Source of the DNA: Shimia sp047124445
GTDB lineage: Bacteria > Pseudomonadota > Alphaproteobacteria > Rhodobacterales > Rhodobacteraceae
Assembly (NCBI RefSeq): GCF_047124445.1
Contig: NZ_CP138921.1
Location: 3,410,001-3,474,000 of the forward strand
DNA length: 64,000 nt
Direction: 5' to 3'
The translations under genes were made by a program, and so were the position numbers. The notes beneath the pieces were generated by a model. It made no database searches. It saw only the letters and a program-made list of their open reading frames with translations, and was not told the origin of the DNA. Below are positions 32,709-42,143 of the stretch, piece after piece (within the stretch, counting starts at the first letter, position 1; every line of letters begins with the position of its first letter).

Positions 32709-32752
32709 ACGTCGGTATTGCGTCGGTATTGCGACTGTATCGCGGAGGTGCG
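32709..32752 (+). repeat. 44-bp dispersed element with 11-bp-phased repeats, copy B
   Basis: An A, then CGTCGGTATTG, CGTCGGTATTG and CGACTGTATCG, then CGGAGGTGCG. It is 40/44 identical to copy A at 10287-10330. It occupies most of the 70-base gap between soeA and soeB inside the operon, on the strand opposite the genes. It may have been inserted there and may affect the soeB leader. Confidence 0.75.
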
Positions 32753-32772
32753 GATTTTGAGGCTTTTATGTC

Positions 32773-35583
32773 TCATTTACCCACCTTCCATTCCAGATGA
32801 TCCGGGCCTTGGGGCACTGGTGACTTGATAGGACCAAAGGCCGGTTGGCTCTCCGTTGGCGCATCCGCTTTCTCGATTTTCACCCGCAGGTCGAACCACG
32901 CGGCTTGGCCGGTGATGGGATCCGAGTTGGCCCATCGCAAGCCGTCGCCTTTGGGGGGCAGCAGTTCATGGATCAGGTGGTTGAGCAGGAACCCCTTGTT
33001 GGCCTCGGGCGCGTCCTCGGACAGGGCCCAGGCGCCTTTGCGTTTGCCAATCGCGTTCCAGGTCCAGACGGTGTTCTCGTTGAGCGCGGCCTGATGGGCC
33101 ACAGGCACGGTGATCTCGCCGTGGGCAGAGGTCACGCGGGCCCAGTCGCCCTCGGCAAAGCCGTGTTTCTCCCAGAGTTTGGTCGGAAGGTAGAGCGGGT
33201 TTTCGCCGTGCAACTGGCGCAGCCATGCGTTTTGGGTGCCCCAGCTGTGATACATCGCCATCGGGCGTTGGGTGAGCGCGTGCACGTCAAACTCGTCCGG
33301 ATCAACGCGGGCGTCTTCCAGCGGTGCGTACCAGATAGGCAGCGGCTCCATGACCTCTTTGAGGCGGTCCCGCAGGTGATCCGGCGGTTGCAGGTCTCCA
33401 TGCCCTTCGGCGGCGCGCTGGAACTTGCGCATCGGTTCCACATAGAGCTGGAACAGGAAAGGTTGTGGTGCGTCATAGAGACCGATTTGCACGGCCCAGT
33501 CCTGATAGTGCTGGTTCCATGGTTTCATGTAGAGCGCATTGTCCGGCACGTGTTCGATGGCAAAGCCACCGTTTTCGATATAGCGCTGAAGCTGATCTGG
33601 GTTGACCTCGCCACGACCAAATTGGTCGCCGTCTTCGCCGCGGAACCCCGCAAGAGGCCCAACGCCAGGACGACGTTCATGGTTCACGATGTAGTCGGCG
33701 TAGTCCTTCCACTTTGGTGAGCCGTCCTCATTGAGGAAATGTGGCAGGCCAATGCGGGCACCAAGCTCGATCAGCACCGATTGGAAGCCGCGCACGTCGC
33801 GGTCGGGCTCGATCACCGGCCAGCGGATCGCGTCCGCCGCGCCGTCGGCTTCGCAGATTGGGCGGTCCAAAAGCGAGATGCAGTCGTGGCGCTCTAGATA
33901 GGTTGTGTCCGGCAGGATCAGGTCGGCATAGGCGACCATCTCGGAGCTGTAGGCATCGGAGTAGATAATGCGCGGGATGCGATAGCCGCCGTCGTCATTG
34001 CGGTCGGTTAGCATCTTGATCACTCCCGAGGTGTTCATCGAGGAGTTCCACGACATGTTGGCCATGTACATGAACAGCGTGTCGATCGGGTAAGGATCCT
34101 GTGCGTGCGCGTTGGAGATCACCATATGCATCAGGCCGTGCACGGACATGGGGTTTTCCCATGTGAAGGCCTTGTCGATGCGACAGGCGGAGCCGTCTTC
34201 GTTGATTTGCAGGTCTTCGGGGCCGCGCGGGAAGCCGAGGTGTGGACCTGCGAGCGGCTTGCCGGGACGACCGTAGCCGTGGGGCGTTGGGTGGGCCTCA
34301 ACCGGCTTGGGATAGGGCGGTTTGAAGCGGAAGCCGCCGGGAACTTCGACGGTGCCCAAGAGGATTTGCAGCACGTGTAGGGCGCGGCAGGTCTGGAAGC
34401 CGTTGGAATGGGCAGAGATGCCGCGCATGGCGTGGAAGCTGACCGGGCGACCCGTCATCGTTTTGTTGGTTTCGCCGCGGAAGTCGGTCCATTCCTGCTC
34501 CAGCTCAAAGGCTTCGTCAAAGGCCACACGCGCCAGTTCAGCGGCGATGGTTTTGATTTTTTGGGCGGAGATGCCGGTTTTCTCGGCGACGTTTTCCGGC
34601 GCGTATTGTGGGTCGAGGTATTTCTCGGCCATCAGGTGCATCACTGTGCGGTGAGTGACACCGGCCTGACGGTAGGTGGCCGACAGATCTGGGCGCACGC
34701 CTTTCTGGTCAAACGGTGCGGGCTTGCCGGTTTTGCGGTCAATCACCAGCTGTTTGCCATCCGCGTCGCGCATCAACAGGCCAGTTTCGGCGTCCACCAG
34801 AACGGCGGCATTTGTGTATTGCGCGAGGTAGTGCAGGTCGATTTTGCCCGCTTTCATCAGCTCATGCACGAGGCTGAGGATGAAGAGTCCATCAGTGCCC
34901 GGTGTAATGCCCACCCATTCATCTGCAACTGCGTTATAGCCGGAGCGGACCGGGTTCACGCCAATGACTTTGGCGCCACGGGCTTTGATCTTGCCAATGC
35001 CGGCTTTGATCGGGTTGCTGTCGTGGTCCTCCGCCACACCAAAGATCATGAAGAGTTTGGTGTGGTCCCAATCCGGTTGACCAAATTCCCAGAACGCCCC
35101 ACCCATGGTGTAGATGCCCGCCGCCGCCATGTTGACCGAGCAGAAGCCGCCGTGGGCGGCATAGTTGGGCGTGCCAAAGTGCTGCGCCCAGAAGCTGGTG
35201 AAGCTTTGGGATTGGTCGCGGCCGGTAAAGAAGGCCAATTTGTGCGGCGCAGTTTCGTGTAACTCGGTGAGCCAACCGACGGCGGTGCTCATTGCCTCTT
35301 CCCAGCTGATCTCCTCGTATTCCCCAGAGCCACGCGGACCGACCCGTTTGAGAGGCTTTTTGAGGCGGGACGGCGCGTTGACCTGCATGATGCCGGCAGA
35401 GCCTTTGGCGCAAAGCACGCCCTTGTTCACAGGGTGGTCACGGTTGCCTTCGATATAGGCAACTTTGCCGTCTTTCATGTGCACGTTGATGCCACAGCGG
35501 CAGGCGCACATGTAGCAGGTTGTCTGGCGCACCTCGTCAGAGACTTTGGGCGAGGTGTCGAGCTGGGGCTGCTGGTAGGTCAT
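32773..35583 (-). CDS. soeA: Sulfite dehydrogenase molybdopterin subunit SoeA
   Basis: The 936-residue product is a DMSO-reductase-family molybdoenzyme. The N-terminal [4Fe-4S] ligands are Cys23, Cys26, Cys30 and Cys58 (CYMCACRCG and GVLCAKGSAG). The N-terminus has no Tat signal, so it works in the cytoplasm, as SoeA does. The domains run in the usual order, including FFTGRDQSQSFTSFWAQHFG near 110 and the molybdopterin-dinucleotide domain from about 770. It oxidises sulfite released by Xsc to sulfate. Gene order soeA-soeB-soeC agrees. A related thiosulfate or polysulfide reductase role is possible but less likely beside xsc and tpa. Confidence 0.88.
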   Translation of the reverse strand: MTYQQPQLDTSPKVSDEVRQTTCYMCACRCGINVHMKDGKVAYIEGNRDHPVNKGVLCAKGSAGIMQVNAPSRLKKPLKRVGPRGSGEYEEISWEEAMSTAVGWLTELHETAPHKLAFFTGRDQSQSFTSFWAQHFGTPNYAAHGGFCSVNMAAAGIYTMGGAFWEFGQPDWDHTKLFMIFGVAEDHDSNPIKAGIGKIKARGAKVIGVNPVRSGYNAVADEWVGITPGTDGLFILSLVHELMKAGKIDLHYLAQYTNAAVLVDAETGLLMRDADGKQLVIDRKTGKPAPFDQKGVRPDLSATYRQAGVTHRTVMHLMAEKYLDPQYAPENVAEKTGISAQKIKTIAAELARVAFDEAFELEQEWTDFRGETNKTMTGRPVSFHAMRGISAHSNGFQTCRALHVLQILLGTVEVPGGFRFKPPYPKPVEAHPTPHGYGRPGKPLAGPHLGFPRGPEDLQINEDGSACRIDKAFTWENPMSVHGLMHMVISNAHAQDPYPIDTLFMYMANMSWNSSMNTSGVIKMLTDRNDDGGYRIPRIIYSDAYSSEMVAYADLILPDTTYLERHDCISLLDRPICEADGAADAIRWPVIEPDRDVRGFQSVLIELGARIGLPHFLNEDGSPKWKDYADYIVNHERRPGVGPLAGFRGEDGDQFGRGEVNPDQLQRYIENGGFAIEHVPDNALYMKPWNQHYQDWAVQIGLYDAPQPFLFQLYVEPMRKFQRAAEGHGDLQPPDHLRDRLKEVMEPLPIWYAPLEDARVDPDEFDVHALTQRPMAMYHSWGTQNAWLRQLHGENPLYLPTKLWEKHGFAEGDWARVTSAHGEITVPVAHQAALNENTVWTWNAIGKRKGAWALSEDAPEANKGFLLNHLIHELLPPKGDGLRWANSDPITGQAAWFDLRVKIEKADAPTESQPAFGPIKSPVPQGPDHLEWKVGK

Positions 35584-35659
35584 GGTGCGGCCTTGAAGTT
35601 AACGTGCATCATTGGTGCATCAGTTGGTTGTGGCGTGGCAAGGGGCATCAATTTTGAAA

Positions 35660-36793
35660 TCACCTTTTGTCCATCGGCACGTAGGGGCGCATGTCGGGGC
35701 CGTTGTAGAGCGTGAGCGGCCGGATGAGGATGTTGCTTTCCTGCTGGTCGATGCACTGGATGATCCAGCCCGGCATGCGGCCGATGGCGAAGATTGGCAC
35801 GTAGAGGTCCATCGGGATGCCGTGCAATTGGTAGATCACGCCGGAGTAGAAATCGACGTTCACGTTCAGGCCATGGCGGGCGTAGGGCTTCATCGCCTCG
35901 ACCACACCTTGCAGGATTTCGTACCACTCTGGTGCGCCCATTTCTTCGCCAAGTTTTTTCACGCCGTCACGCATGTGGCGCGCGCGGGGGTCTTCAGCGC
36001 GGTAGACGCGGTGGCCAAATCCGGTGACCGCCTCGCGGTTTTTGCGCTTGGCTTTGACATAGGCGGCGGCGTTATCAGGCGTGCCGATCTCGTGCACCAT
36101 TTTCATCACGTCTTCGGCTGCGCCACCGTGGGCAGGGCCTGCCAAAGTGGACAGCGCGGTGACGATGCCGCCGTGCAGGTTGGTGTCGGTGCCGATGGTG
36201 ACGCGGGCGGCAAAAGAGCTGGCGTTGGCGCCGTGTTCGGCGTGCAGGATGAAATCGACATCGGCCAGTTTGGCGGCGTCCTCGGAAGGTTTCTCACCCT
36301 TGAGCATCCAGAGCCAGTTGGCTGCGTGAGATAGCGATTTGTCCGCTGGGACCAGATCGCGGCCGTTGCGGATGTTTTCATGCGCGGCGATGATCATCGG
36401 GACTTGCGAGGTCAGGCGCAGGCCGTTGGCGAGGAAGGCTTCAGGGCCAGTTTTTTGGCTGTCAGCCTCAAGCGCGGCGAGGGCGGAGACGGCGGTGCGC
36501 AACACGTCCATCGGATGGCCGTCTTTGGTGGCGCGGATGATGTCGTAGATCTGTTTCGGCAGCTCTCGCGCGGCTTTGAGGGCGGCGTCAAACTCTGCGA
36601 GCTCCGCCTCGGAGGGCAGCTCGCCGTGGATCAGCAGATAGCAGACTTCTTCAAAGGTGGATTGCGTGGCGAGATCGTGGATGGAGTAGCCGCGATAAGA
36701 CAGTTCGCCTTTGGCGCCGTCGATGTGGGAGACGCCAGAGCGCTCAAAATAAATGCCTTTGAGGCCGCGGTTGATCTTGACGTTTTCGGTCAC
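35660..36793 (-). CDS. Citrate synthase family protein (short type)
   Basis: The 377-residue product has the active-site residues of citrate synthase: His in FILHAEHGANASSF, His in GFGHRVYRAEDPRARH and Asp in VNVDFYSGVIYQLHGIP. It belongs to the short class that also includes 2-methylcitrate synthases and lacks the long N-terminus of the hexameric enzyme. GTG 36793 is preceded by AGGAG. It lies upstream of soeA on the same strand and divergent, at 32 bases, from a phosphotransacetylase. It may draw acetyl-CoA from sulfonate breakdown into the TCA cycle; use of propionyl-CoA cannot be excluded. Confidence 0.88.
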   Translation of the reverse strand: MTENVKINRGLKGIYFERSGVSHIDGAKGELSYRGYSIHDLATQSTFEEVCYLLIHGELPSEAELAEFDAALKAARELPKQIYDIIRATKDGHPMDVLRTAVSALAALEADSQKTGPEAFLANGLRLTSQVPMIIAAHENIRNGRDLVPADKSLSHAANWLWMLKGEKPSEDAAKLADVDFILHAEHGANASSFAARVTIGTDTNLHGGIVTALSTLAGPAHGGAAEDVMKMVHEIGTPDNAAAYVKAKRKNREAVTGFGHRVYRAEDPRARHMRDGVKKLGEEMGAPEWYEILQGVVEAMKPYARHGLNVNVDFYSGVIYQLHGIPMDLYVPIFAIGRMPGWIIQCIDQQESNILIRPLTLYNGPDMRPYVPMDKR

Positions 36794-36825
36794 GGATGGC
36801 TCCTGTTGCGTATGCGGAGGTATAC

Positions 36826-37677
36826 ATGAAGTTTATGGATGCGCTGTCGGCCAAGGTGGCGGCGAAAAACGCGCGGGTTGTGTTTCCCGAACACAAAGAG
36901 CCGCGCACAGCCGAAGCCATGCGGGCGTTGGATCGGGATGGTCTGTGTCGGCCTATGACGCTTGGTGATAACACGGACCGCTACGTGCAGGCGCTGATCG
37001 AGACGCGCGGCATGAAAGAGCGGATCGCCCGACGTCTCGTCGAGAAGCCGCTCTATCGGGCGGCAGCGATGGTCGCAGCCGGTGAGGCGGACGCGATGAC
37101 CGCGGGTGCGGAAGCGCCAACGCGGCGTGTGATCGAAGCGGCCTCCATGGCGATTGGCCTGGCCGATGGGGTGAGTGTGCCGTCGAGCTTCTTCTTGATG
37201 AATTTCCCGGATGGCCGGTCGCTGGTCTTTGCCGACTGTGGTTTGACAGTAGACCCGGATGCCGAAGGGTTGGCGGCGATTGCCACAGCTTCGGCGCGCA
37301 GCGGAGAGGCGTTGCTTGGCGTCGCGCGAGTGGCGTTGTTGTCGTTTTCCACCGGCACCAGTGGTGCGGGCGCCAGTGTTGACAAAGTGCGCGAGGCGGC
37401 CGAGTTGAGCGGTTTTGCGGGGCCGGTGCAAGGTGACGCCGCGCTGATCCCCGACGTGGCCGCGCGAAAAGGCATGGGGGGCGGTGACGCAAATGTGCTG
37501 GTGTTTCCCAATCTGGATGCGGGCAACATCGCTTACAAGCTGGCGGTTGCCCTGGGCGGGGCGCAGGCCTTGGGTCCAATCCTGCAAGGGTTCAAAAAGC
37601 CGGTTTGCGACCTTAGCCGTGGGGCAAGTGCGCAGGATATTGTGGCCGCGACAATTGTGACGCTGGCGCTGGATTAG
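36826..37677 (+). CDS. Phosphate acetyl/butyryltransferase-like protein (second Pta)
   Basis: The 283-residue product is a PTA_PTB-family acyltransferase. It has AMVAAGEADAMTAGAEAPTRRVIEAA near residue 85, then SSFFLMNFPDGRSLVFADCGL, and ends with GPILQGFKKPVCDLSRGASAQDIV, the family signature. It is about 60 residues shorter than the convergent Pta, mainly at the N-terminus, and only partly alike, so substrate choice may differ (acetyl versus another acyl phosphate). ATG 36826 follows GGAGG. It faces Pta end to end across 14 bases. Confidence 0.82.
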   Translation: MKFMDALSAKVAAKNARVVFPEHKEPRTAEAMRALDRDGLCRPMTLGDNTDRYVQALIETRGMKERIARRLVEKPLYRAAAMVAAGEADAMTAGAEAPTRRVIEAASMAIGLADGVSVPSSFFLMNFPDGRSLVFADCGLTVDPDAEGLAAIATASARSGEALLGVARVALLSFSTGTSGAGASVDKVREAAELSGFAGPVQGDAALIPDVAARKGMGGGDANVLVFPNLDAGNIAYKLAVALGGAQALGPILQGFKKPVCDLSRGASAQDIVAATIVTLALD

Positions 37678-37691
37678 GGGCGAGGCGGGGC

Positions 37692-38735
37692 TCATGCGGC
37701 CCCCTCCGGTGCCTTTTGGGTCTGATCCAATGCATCAGATTGGGCGACGGTGACAGCAACCATGTGCAAAATATCCTCAGCGGAACATCCGCGGGACAGG
37801 TCATTGGCGGGTTTTGCCAGGCCTTGTAGCACTGGGCCAATGGCGGTTGCGCCACCAACGCGCTGAGCGATTTTGTAGCCCAGGTTACCGGCGTTCAGGC
37901 TGGGGAAGACAAAGACGTTGGCTGCGCCACCCAGCGCAGATTTCTCCGCTTTTGACGCGGCGACCTCAGGCACAAAGGCGGCGTCGAACTGAAGCTCTCC
38001 GTCGATAATGAGATCAGGATCGGCGACTTTGGCCAGATGCGTGGCCGCCACAACCTTGGACACTTTGGGATGATCGGCGCTTCCCGCTGTTGAGAAAGAC
38101 AGCATGGCGACGCGTGGCGTCTCGCCGGTGAGTGCCCGGTAAGACGCCGCCGAGGCGCGGGCGATTTCGGCCATTTCATTTGCGTCAGGATCCACAACAA
38201 GACCGCAATCCGCAAAAATATGCGCGCCTTTTACGGTGTGGTGTTCTTTGCAGTAGAGCATAAAAAAGAACGAGGAGACCATCGCCGCATCTGGCGCTTT
38301 TCCAATGATCTGTAGCGCGGTGCGCACTGTGTCGGACGTGGTTTCGGCAGCACCGCCGACAGTGCCATGGGCGCGGCCGGTTTGCACCAGAAGCGCCGCA
38401 TAGGTCAGGCGGTGGCGGACTTGCGCGGAGGCTATTTCCGGTGTCATGCCTTTGTGCGCACGCAAGGTCACCAATGTGTCGCGAAATTCGTCAATCAGGG
38501 GTGAGCTATTGGGATCGTGAATCTCGATGTCGTCGGTAACTTCCTCAAGGGTCGTGCCGTAATTGGCGAGATTGTCTGCGATCTTTTGAGGGTCACCCAC
38601 CAACAGCACGCGGGCCACTTTTTCTTTGCGGATCATGAGCGCAGCCTCTGCCACGCGGGGATCATCGCCCTCAGAAAGGGCGATGATTTTGTCAGAGCCG
38701 CTGGCGGCACCAAGTATCTGGCGGAGCGGCTTCAA
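37692..38735 (-). CDS. pta: Phosphate acetyltransferase
   Basis: The 347-residue product has the Pta core: ALSEGDDPRVAEAALMI at the start, QTGRAHGTVGGAAETTSDTVRTAL near 140, SSFFFMLYCKEHHTVKGAHIFADCGL near 180 and GPVLQGLAKPANDLSRGCSAEDI at the end. It converts the acetyl phosphate made by Xsc to acetyl-CoA. It is 4 bases downstream of xsc, as expected for the taurine pathway. Confidence 0.93.
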   Translation of the reverse strand: MKPLRQILGAASGSDKIIALSEGDDPRVAEAALMIRKEKVARVLLVGDPQKIADNLANYGTTLEEVTDDIEIHDPNSSPLIDEFRDTLVTLRAHKGMTPEIASAQVRHRLTYAALLVQTGRAHGTVGGAAETTSDTVRTALQIIGKAPDAAMVSSFFFMLYCKEHHTVKGAHIFADCGLVVDPDANEMAEIARASAASYRALTGETPRVAMLSFSTAGSADHPKVSKVVAATHLAKVADPDLIIDGELQFDAAFVPEVAASKAEKSALGGAANVFVFPSLNAGNLGYKIAQRVGGATAIGPVLQGLAKPANDLSRGCSAEDILHMVAVTVAQSDALDQTQKAPEGAA

Positions 38736-38739
38736 GGAG

Positions 38740-40521
38740 TCAGCTTCCGGTCTGTTTGACCATGTCAGCCGCGTCGATACCGGCCACGGAAACAGGTTTT
38801 TTCATCGCGTCGCGACGGAAGGGTTCACCCAGTTCCTGGTTGATCATGGCTTCGATCAAAGTGGTTTTGCCGTGGTTCATTTGATCGTCGATCGCCTTGT
38901 TCAGGGCGGCGGTCAGCTCGTCCATGGTGCGGGCGACAACGCCTTGGAGGCCACAGGCTTGCGCGATGCCAGCATAAGACACTTGGGTGTCGAGTTCGGT
39001 ACCCACGAAGTTGTCGTCAAACCACAGAGTGGAGTTCCGCTTTTCCGCACCCCATTGGTAGTTGCGGAAGACGATTTGGGTCACCGCAGGCCATTCGCCG
39101 CGACCGATGGCGGTTAACTCGTTGACCGCGATGCCAAAAGCGCCGTCGCCGGCAAAACCGCAGACTGGCACATCTGGCTGGCCAATTTTGGCGCCGACAA
39201 TAGCGGGCAGGCCGTAGCCACAGGGGCCAAACAGGCCGGGTGCGAGGTATTTGCGGCCTTCCTCAAACGAGGGATAGGCGTTGCCGATGGCGCAGTTGTT
39301 GCCAATGTCGGAGCTGATGATCGCTTCGCGCGGCAGGGCGGATTGGATCGCGCGCCAGGCCATGCGTGGGGACATCCAGTCCGGTTTGTCAGCGCGGGCG
39401 CGTTCGTTCCAGGTTGTGCCCGGATCGTCGTCTTCATGGTCCATCGAGGACAGTTGCTGCGCCCAGGCGGATTTGGTTTTGGAAATGCGCGCTTTGCGCT
39501 CTTCGCGGCCTGCATCGCCTGCGGTGTCCGATAGTTGCTCCAGAATCCCAGTGGAGACTTTCGCAGCGTCCCCCACGATGCCGACTTCGACCTTTTTGGT
39601 CAGGCCGATGCGGTTCGGGTTGATGTCCACCTGGATGATTTTGGCATCCGCAGGCCAGTATTCCATGCCGTAGCCCGGCAAAGTGGAGAAGGGGTTCAGG
39701 CGGGTGCCCAGGGCGAGGACTACGTCAGCCTCTTTGATGAGTTCCATGCCTGCTTTGGAGCCGTTGTAGCCCAGCGGTCCTGCAAACAGCGGGTGGTTGC
39801 CGGGGAAGGCGTCGTTGTGTTGGTAGCCCACGCACACAGGCGCATCGAGGCGCTCTGCCAATTCGATGGACGCCGGGATGCCACCTTCGGACAGAACCGT
39901 GCCTGCGCCGTTGAGGATCACCGGGTTCTTAGCTTCGGACAGCAGTTTGGCCGCGTCTGCCACAGAAGACGTGCCGCCGGAGGACGCCTCGAACTCGATG
40001 GGCTCGGGCAGGTCGATGTCGATCACCTGAGTCCACATGTCACGCGGGATGTTGAGTTGAGCAGGGCCGCAGAGGCGCTTGGCTTGGGCAATCACACGGG
40101 TGAGGACTTCGGCGACGCGGGAGGGGTCGCGGACCTCTTCCTGATAGGCCACCATGTCTTTGAACAGCGCCATCTGCTCAACTTCCTGGAAGCCACCCTG
40201 ACCGATGGTCTTGTTGGCGGCTTGTGGGGTCACCAGCAGCAATGGCGTGTGGTTCCAGTAGGCGGTTTTTACGGCGGTCACGAAGTTGGTGATGCCGGGG
40301 CCGTTTTGCGCGATCATCATCGACATTTTGCCGGTGGCGCGGGTGTAGCCGTCGCTCATCATGCCAGCGGAGCCTTCGTGGGCGCAGTCCCAGAACATGA
40401 TGCCCGCTTTGGGGAAGAGATCTGAAATTGGCATCATGGCGGAGCCAATGATTCCAAAGGCATGCTCGATGCCGTGGCGCTGAAGCACTTTCACAAAGGC
40501 TTCTTCGGTGGTCATTTTCAT
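38740..40521 (-). CDS. xsc: Sulfoacetaldehyde acetyltransferase
   Basis: The 593-residue product is a thiamine-diphosphate enzyme that is full length for Xsc. It has MKMTTEEAFVKVLQRHGIEHAFGIIGSAMM with the ThDP-activating Glu region WDCAHEGSAGMMSDGYTR, and a ThDP pocket GFAGDGAFGIAVNE with NYQWG about 30 residues later. Phosphate cleaves sulfoacetaldehyde to acetyl phosphate and sulfite. It lies downstream of tauR and upstream of pta. Two TauR-like half sites precede it at 40602-40634. Confidence 0.95.
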   Translation of the reverse strand: MKMTTEEAFVKVLQRHGIEHAFGIIGSAMMPISDLFPKAGIMFWDCAHEGSAGMMSDGYTRATGKMSMMIAQNGPGITNFVTAVKTAYWNHTPLLLVTPQAANKTIGQGGFQEVEQMALFKDMVAYQEEVRDPSRVAEVLTRVIAQAKRLCGPAQLNIPRDMWTQVIDIDLPEPIEFEASSGGTSSVADAAKLLSEAKNPVILNGAGTVLSEGGIPASIELAERLDAPVCVGYQHNDAFPGNHPLFAGPLGYNGSKAGMELIKEADVVLALGTRLNPFSTLPGYGMEYWPADAKIIQVDINPNRIGLTKKVEVGIVGDAAKVSTGILEQLSDTAGDAGREERKARISKTKSAWAQQLSSMDHEDDDPGTTWNERARADKPDWMSPRMAWRAIQSALPREAIISSDIGNNCAIGNAYPSFEEGRKYLAPGLFGPCGYGLPAIVGAKIGQPDVPVCGFAGDGAFGIAVNELTAIGRGEWPAVTQIVFRNYQWGAEKRNSTLWFDDNFVGTELDTQVSYAGIAQACGLQGVVARTMDELTAALNKAIDDQMNHGKTTLIEAMINQELGEPFRRDAMKKPVSVAGIDAADMVKQTGS

Positions 40522-40601
40522 GAGGCAAACTCCATGCTGCGCCCGACTCTTTCGGTGGGCGTTCCTTTTGCATGGAAAGTACGAACTGCGGCAATTTGGC
40601 G

Positions 40602-40634
40602 TTAGGGCCAGATGGGGTGGCCGGATGTGTCCAG
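40602..40634 (-). promoter_or_regulatory. TauR-type direct repeats before xsc
   Basis: On the minus strand, CTGGACACAT (40625-40634) and CTGGCCCTAA (40602-40611) lie 23 bp apart, start to start. They resemble the CTGGACYTAA direct repeats described for TauR in R. capsulatus. They are about 80-110 bases upstream of the xsc start, right after the tauR stop, and would let xsc-pta be induced separately from tauR. Confidence 0.6.
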
Positions 40635-40635
40635 A

Positions 40636-42096
40636 TCAGCCAGAGCCAAGCGCGCGGGCGATGCGGGCCACGCCCTCGGGGATGCGTTCGGAGGGAATGG
40701 AGGAATAGCCGAGGCGGTAGAAGTTCTTTGGTGGGGTTTCGCCGGTAAAAAATGAATGACCTGGTTCGATGAGGACACCTTCGGATTTGAGGTCTTCTGC
40801 CAGAATTTCGGTGTCGACGTCGGGGTTGGCCTGCATCCAGAAGGAGGAGCCGCCAAAGGCGCCCTTGCCCGCTACGGTCAGGCCTGATTGGTCAATGGCG
40901 TCCTGCATGACGGCGCGGCGGGCTTTGAGGGCCTCGCGGATGCGGCGGATGAGGGCGTCGTAGTGGCCAAGGGAGAGGAAATACGCGGCGGTGCGTTGGA
41001 TGTGGCCCGGCGGGTGGCGGATGACGGAGGCGCGCAGGGCGCGGGCTTCGCGGATGAAAGCTTCGGAGCCGACCAGATAGCCAAGACGCAGGCCGGGGAA
41101 GAGCGACTTGGAGAAGCTGCCGACGTAGATCACGCGGCCCTCGGTATCGAGTGATTTCAGGGCCGGAGACGGGGCGTCTAGGAAGGACATTTCAAATTCG
41201 TAGTCGTCTTCGACCACCAGCGCGTCGATGTCGCGGGCACGCTCCAGCAAGGCGTGGCGGCGAGCCATTGGCATGGTGGCGGTGGTTGGGCATTGGTGGC
41301 TGGGAGTTGTGAAAATCACGTCCGCTTCGGAGGGGATCAGGTCGGGGTTGAGGCCGTCGCGGTCCACGTTGATGGCGTCCACATGGCAGCGGGACTGGTT
41401 CAGGATGTCGCGCAGGGCGTGGTAGCAGGGGTTTTCGATCGCGGCCATGCGGCGCTGGGTTAGCAGTACCTGCGCAGCAATCCAGAGCGCGTTTTGGGCA
41501 CCCAAGGTGATCAGGATTTCTTCGGGGCGGGCGATGATGCCGCGACGGGGGAGCGTGTTGCGGGCGATGAATTCGACCAGTTCGGGGTCGTCCTGATCAT
41601 AGTAATCAGAGGTGAGCGCGGTGAAGTCTTTTTGGCCCAACGCCTGCAAGGCACAGAGCCGCCAGTTGGCATGGTCAAACAGGCTGGGATCGGTTTGGCC
41701 GTAAACAAAAGGGTAGCGGTAGTTGGCCCAATCTTTGGGTTTGTCTGGAGTGTCGCCGCCGGTGAAGCGACGGCCTAAGGCGCGCGTCCAGTCGATGCGG
41801 TCTTCACGTGGTTTGGGCGGGTCAAAAGACGGCGGGACCGGGGCGTTTTCGCTGACGTAGTAGCCGGACCGGCCACGTGAAGTCAGGTAGTCATTGGCCA
41901 GAAGCTCGGTGTAGGCGAGGGTGACGGTGATGCGCGAAACGCCAAGGTGCGTGGCGAGTTTGCGTGAGGAGGGCAGTTTCTCACCGCGCCGGAAGCGACC
42001 CGACAGGATGCCCTCTGCGATCAACTGCTGGATTTGCGCCTGAAGCGTGCCCTGAAAACCGGGCGCGAGGAAGAAGGTTTCGACAGATATGGCCAT
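40636..42096 (-). CDS. tauR: MocR/GntR-type regulator TauR with aminotransferase domain
   Basis: The 486-residue product joins an N-terminal GntR winged helix (residues 10-80, LPSSRKLATHLGVSRITVTLAY) to a class I aminotransferase-like domain (from about 120). The PLP-binding lysine is Lys330 in VGSFSKSLFPGLRLGY, and the Asp pair is at 297-298. It is expected to activate the taurine genes when it senses taurine through PLP. It lies directly beside xsc and tpa, and three sets of TauR-like repeats are in the region. The start ATG 42096 has no clear ribosome site. Confidence 0.9.
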   Translation of the reverse strand: MAISVETFFLAPGFQGTLQAQIQQLIAEGILSGRFRRGEKLPSSRKLATHLGVSRITVTLAYTELLANDYLTSRGRSGYYVSENAPVPPSFDPPKPREDRIDWTRALGRRFTGGDTPDKPKDWANYRYPFVYGQTDPSLFDHANWRLCALQALGQKDFTALTSDYYDQDDPELVEFIARNTLPRRGIIARPEEILITLGAQNALWIAAQVLLTQRRMAAIENPCYHALRDILNQSRCHVDAINVDRDGLNPDLIPSEADVIFTTPSHQCPTTATMPMARRHALLERARDIDALVVEDDYEFEMSFLDAPSPALKSLDTEGRVIYVGSFSKSLFPGLRLGYLVGSEAFIREARALRASVIRHPPGHIQRTAAYFLSLGHYDALIRRIREALKARRAVMQDAIDQSGLTVAGKGAFGGSSFWMQANPDVDTEILAEDLKSEGVLIEPGHSFFTGETPPKNFYRLGYSSIPSERIPEGVARIARALGSG

Positions 42097-42111
42097 GGGC
42101 GGGAGGCTATA

Positions 42112-42143
42112 CTGGACTTATCCTGCAGGCAAACTGGACTTTC
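42112..42143 (+). promoter_or_regulatory. TauR-type direct repeats before tauR
   Basis: CTGGACTTAT (42112-42121) and CTGGACTTTC (42134-42143) lie 22 bp apart on the plus strand, that is two helical turns, within 50 bases upstream of the tauR start. They match the reported TauR half-site better than the other pairs. Their orientation is opposite to that at tpa and xsc relative to the gene controlled, which would suit autoregulation. The second overlaps the GNAT stop codon. Confidence 0.65.

Noticed and set aside
31069..35583. DMSO reductase (dmsABC) instead of sulfite dehydrogenase
   Set aside because: The catalytic subunit has no Tat signal and the locus contains xsc, tpa and tauABC, which fits cytoplasmic SoeABC better.
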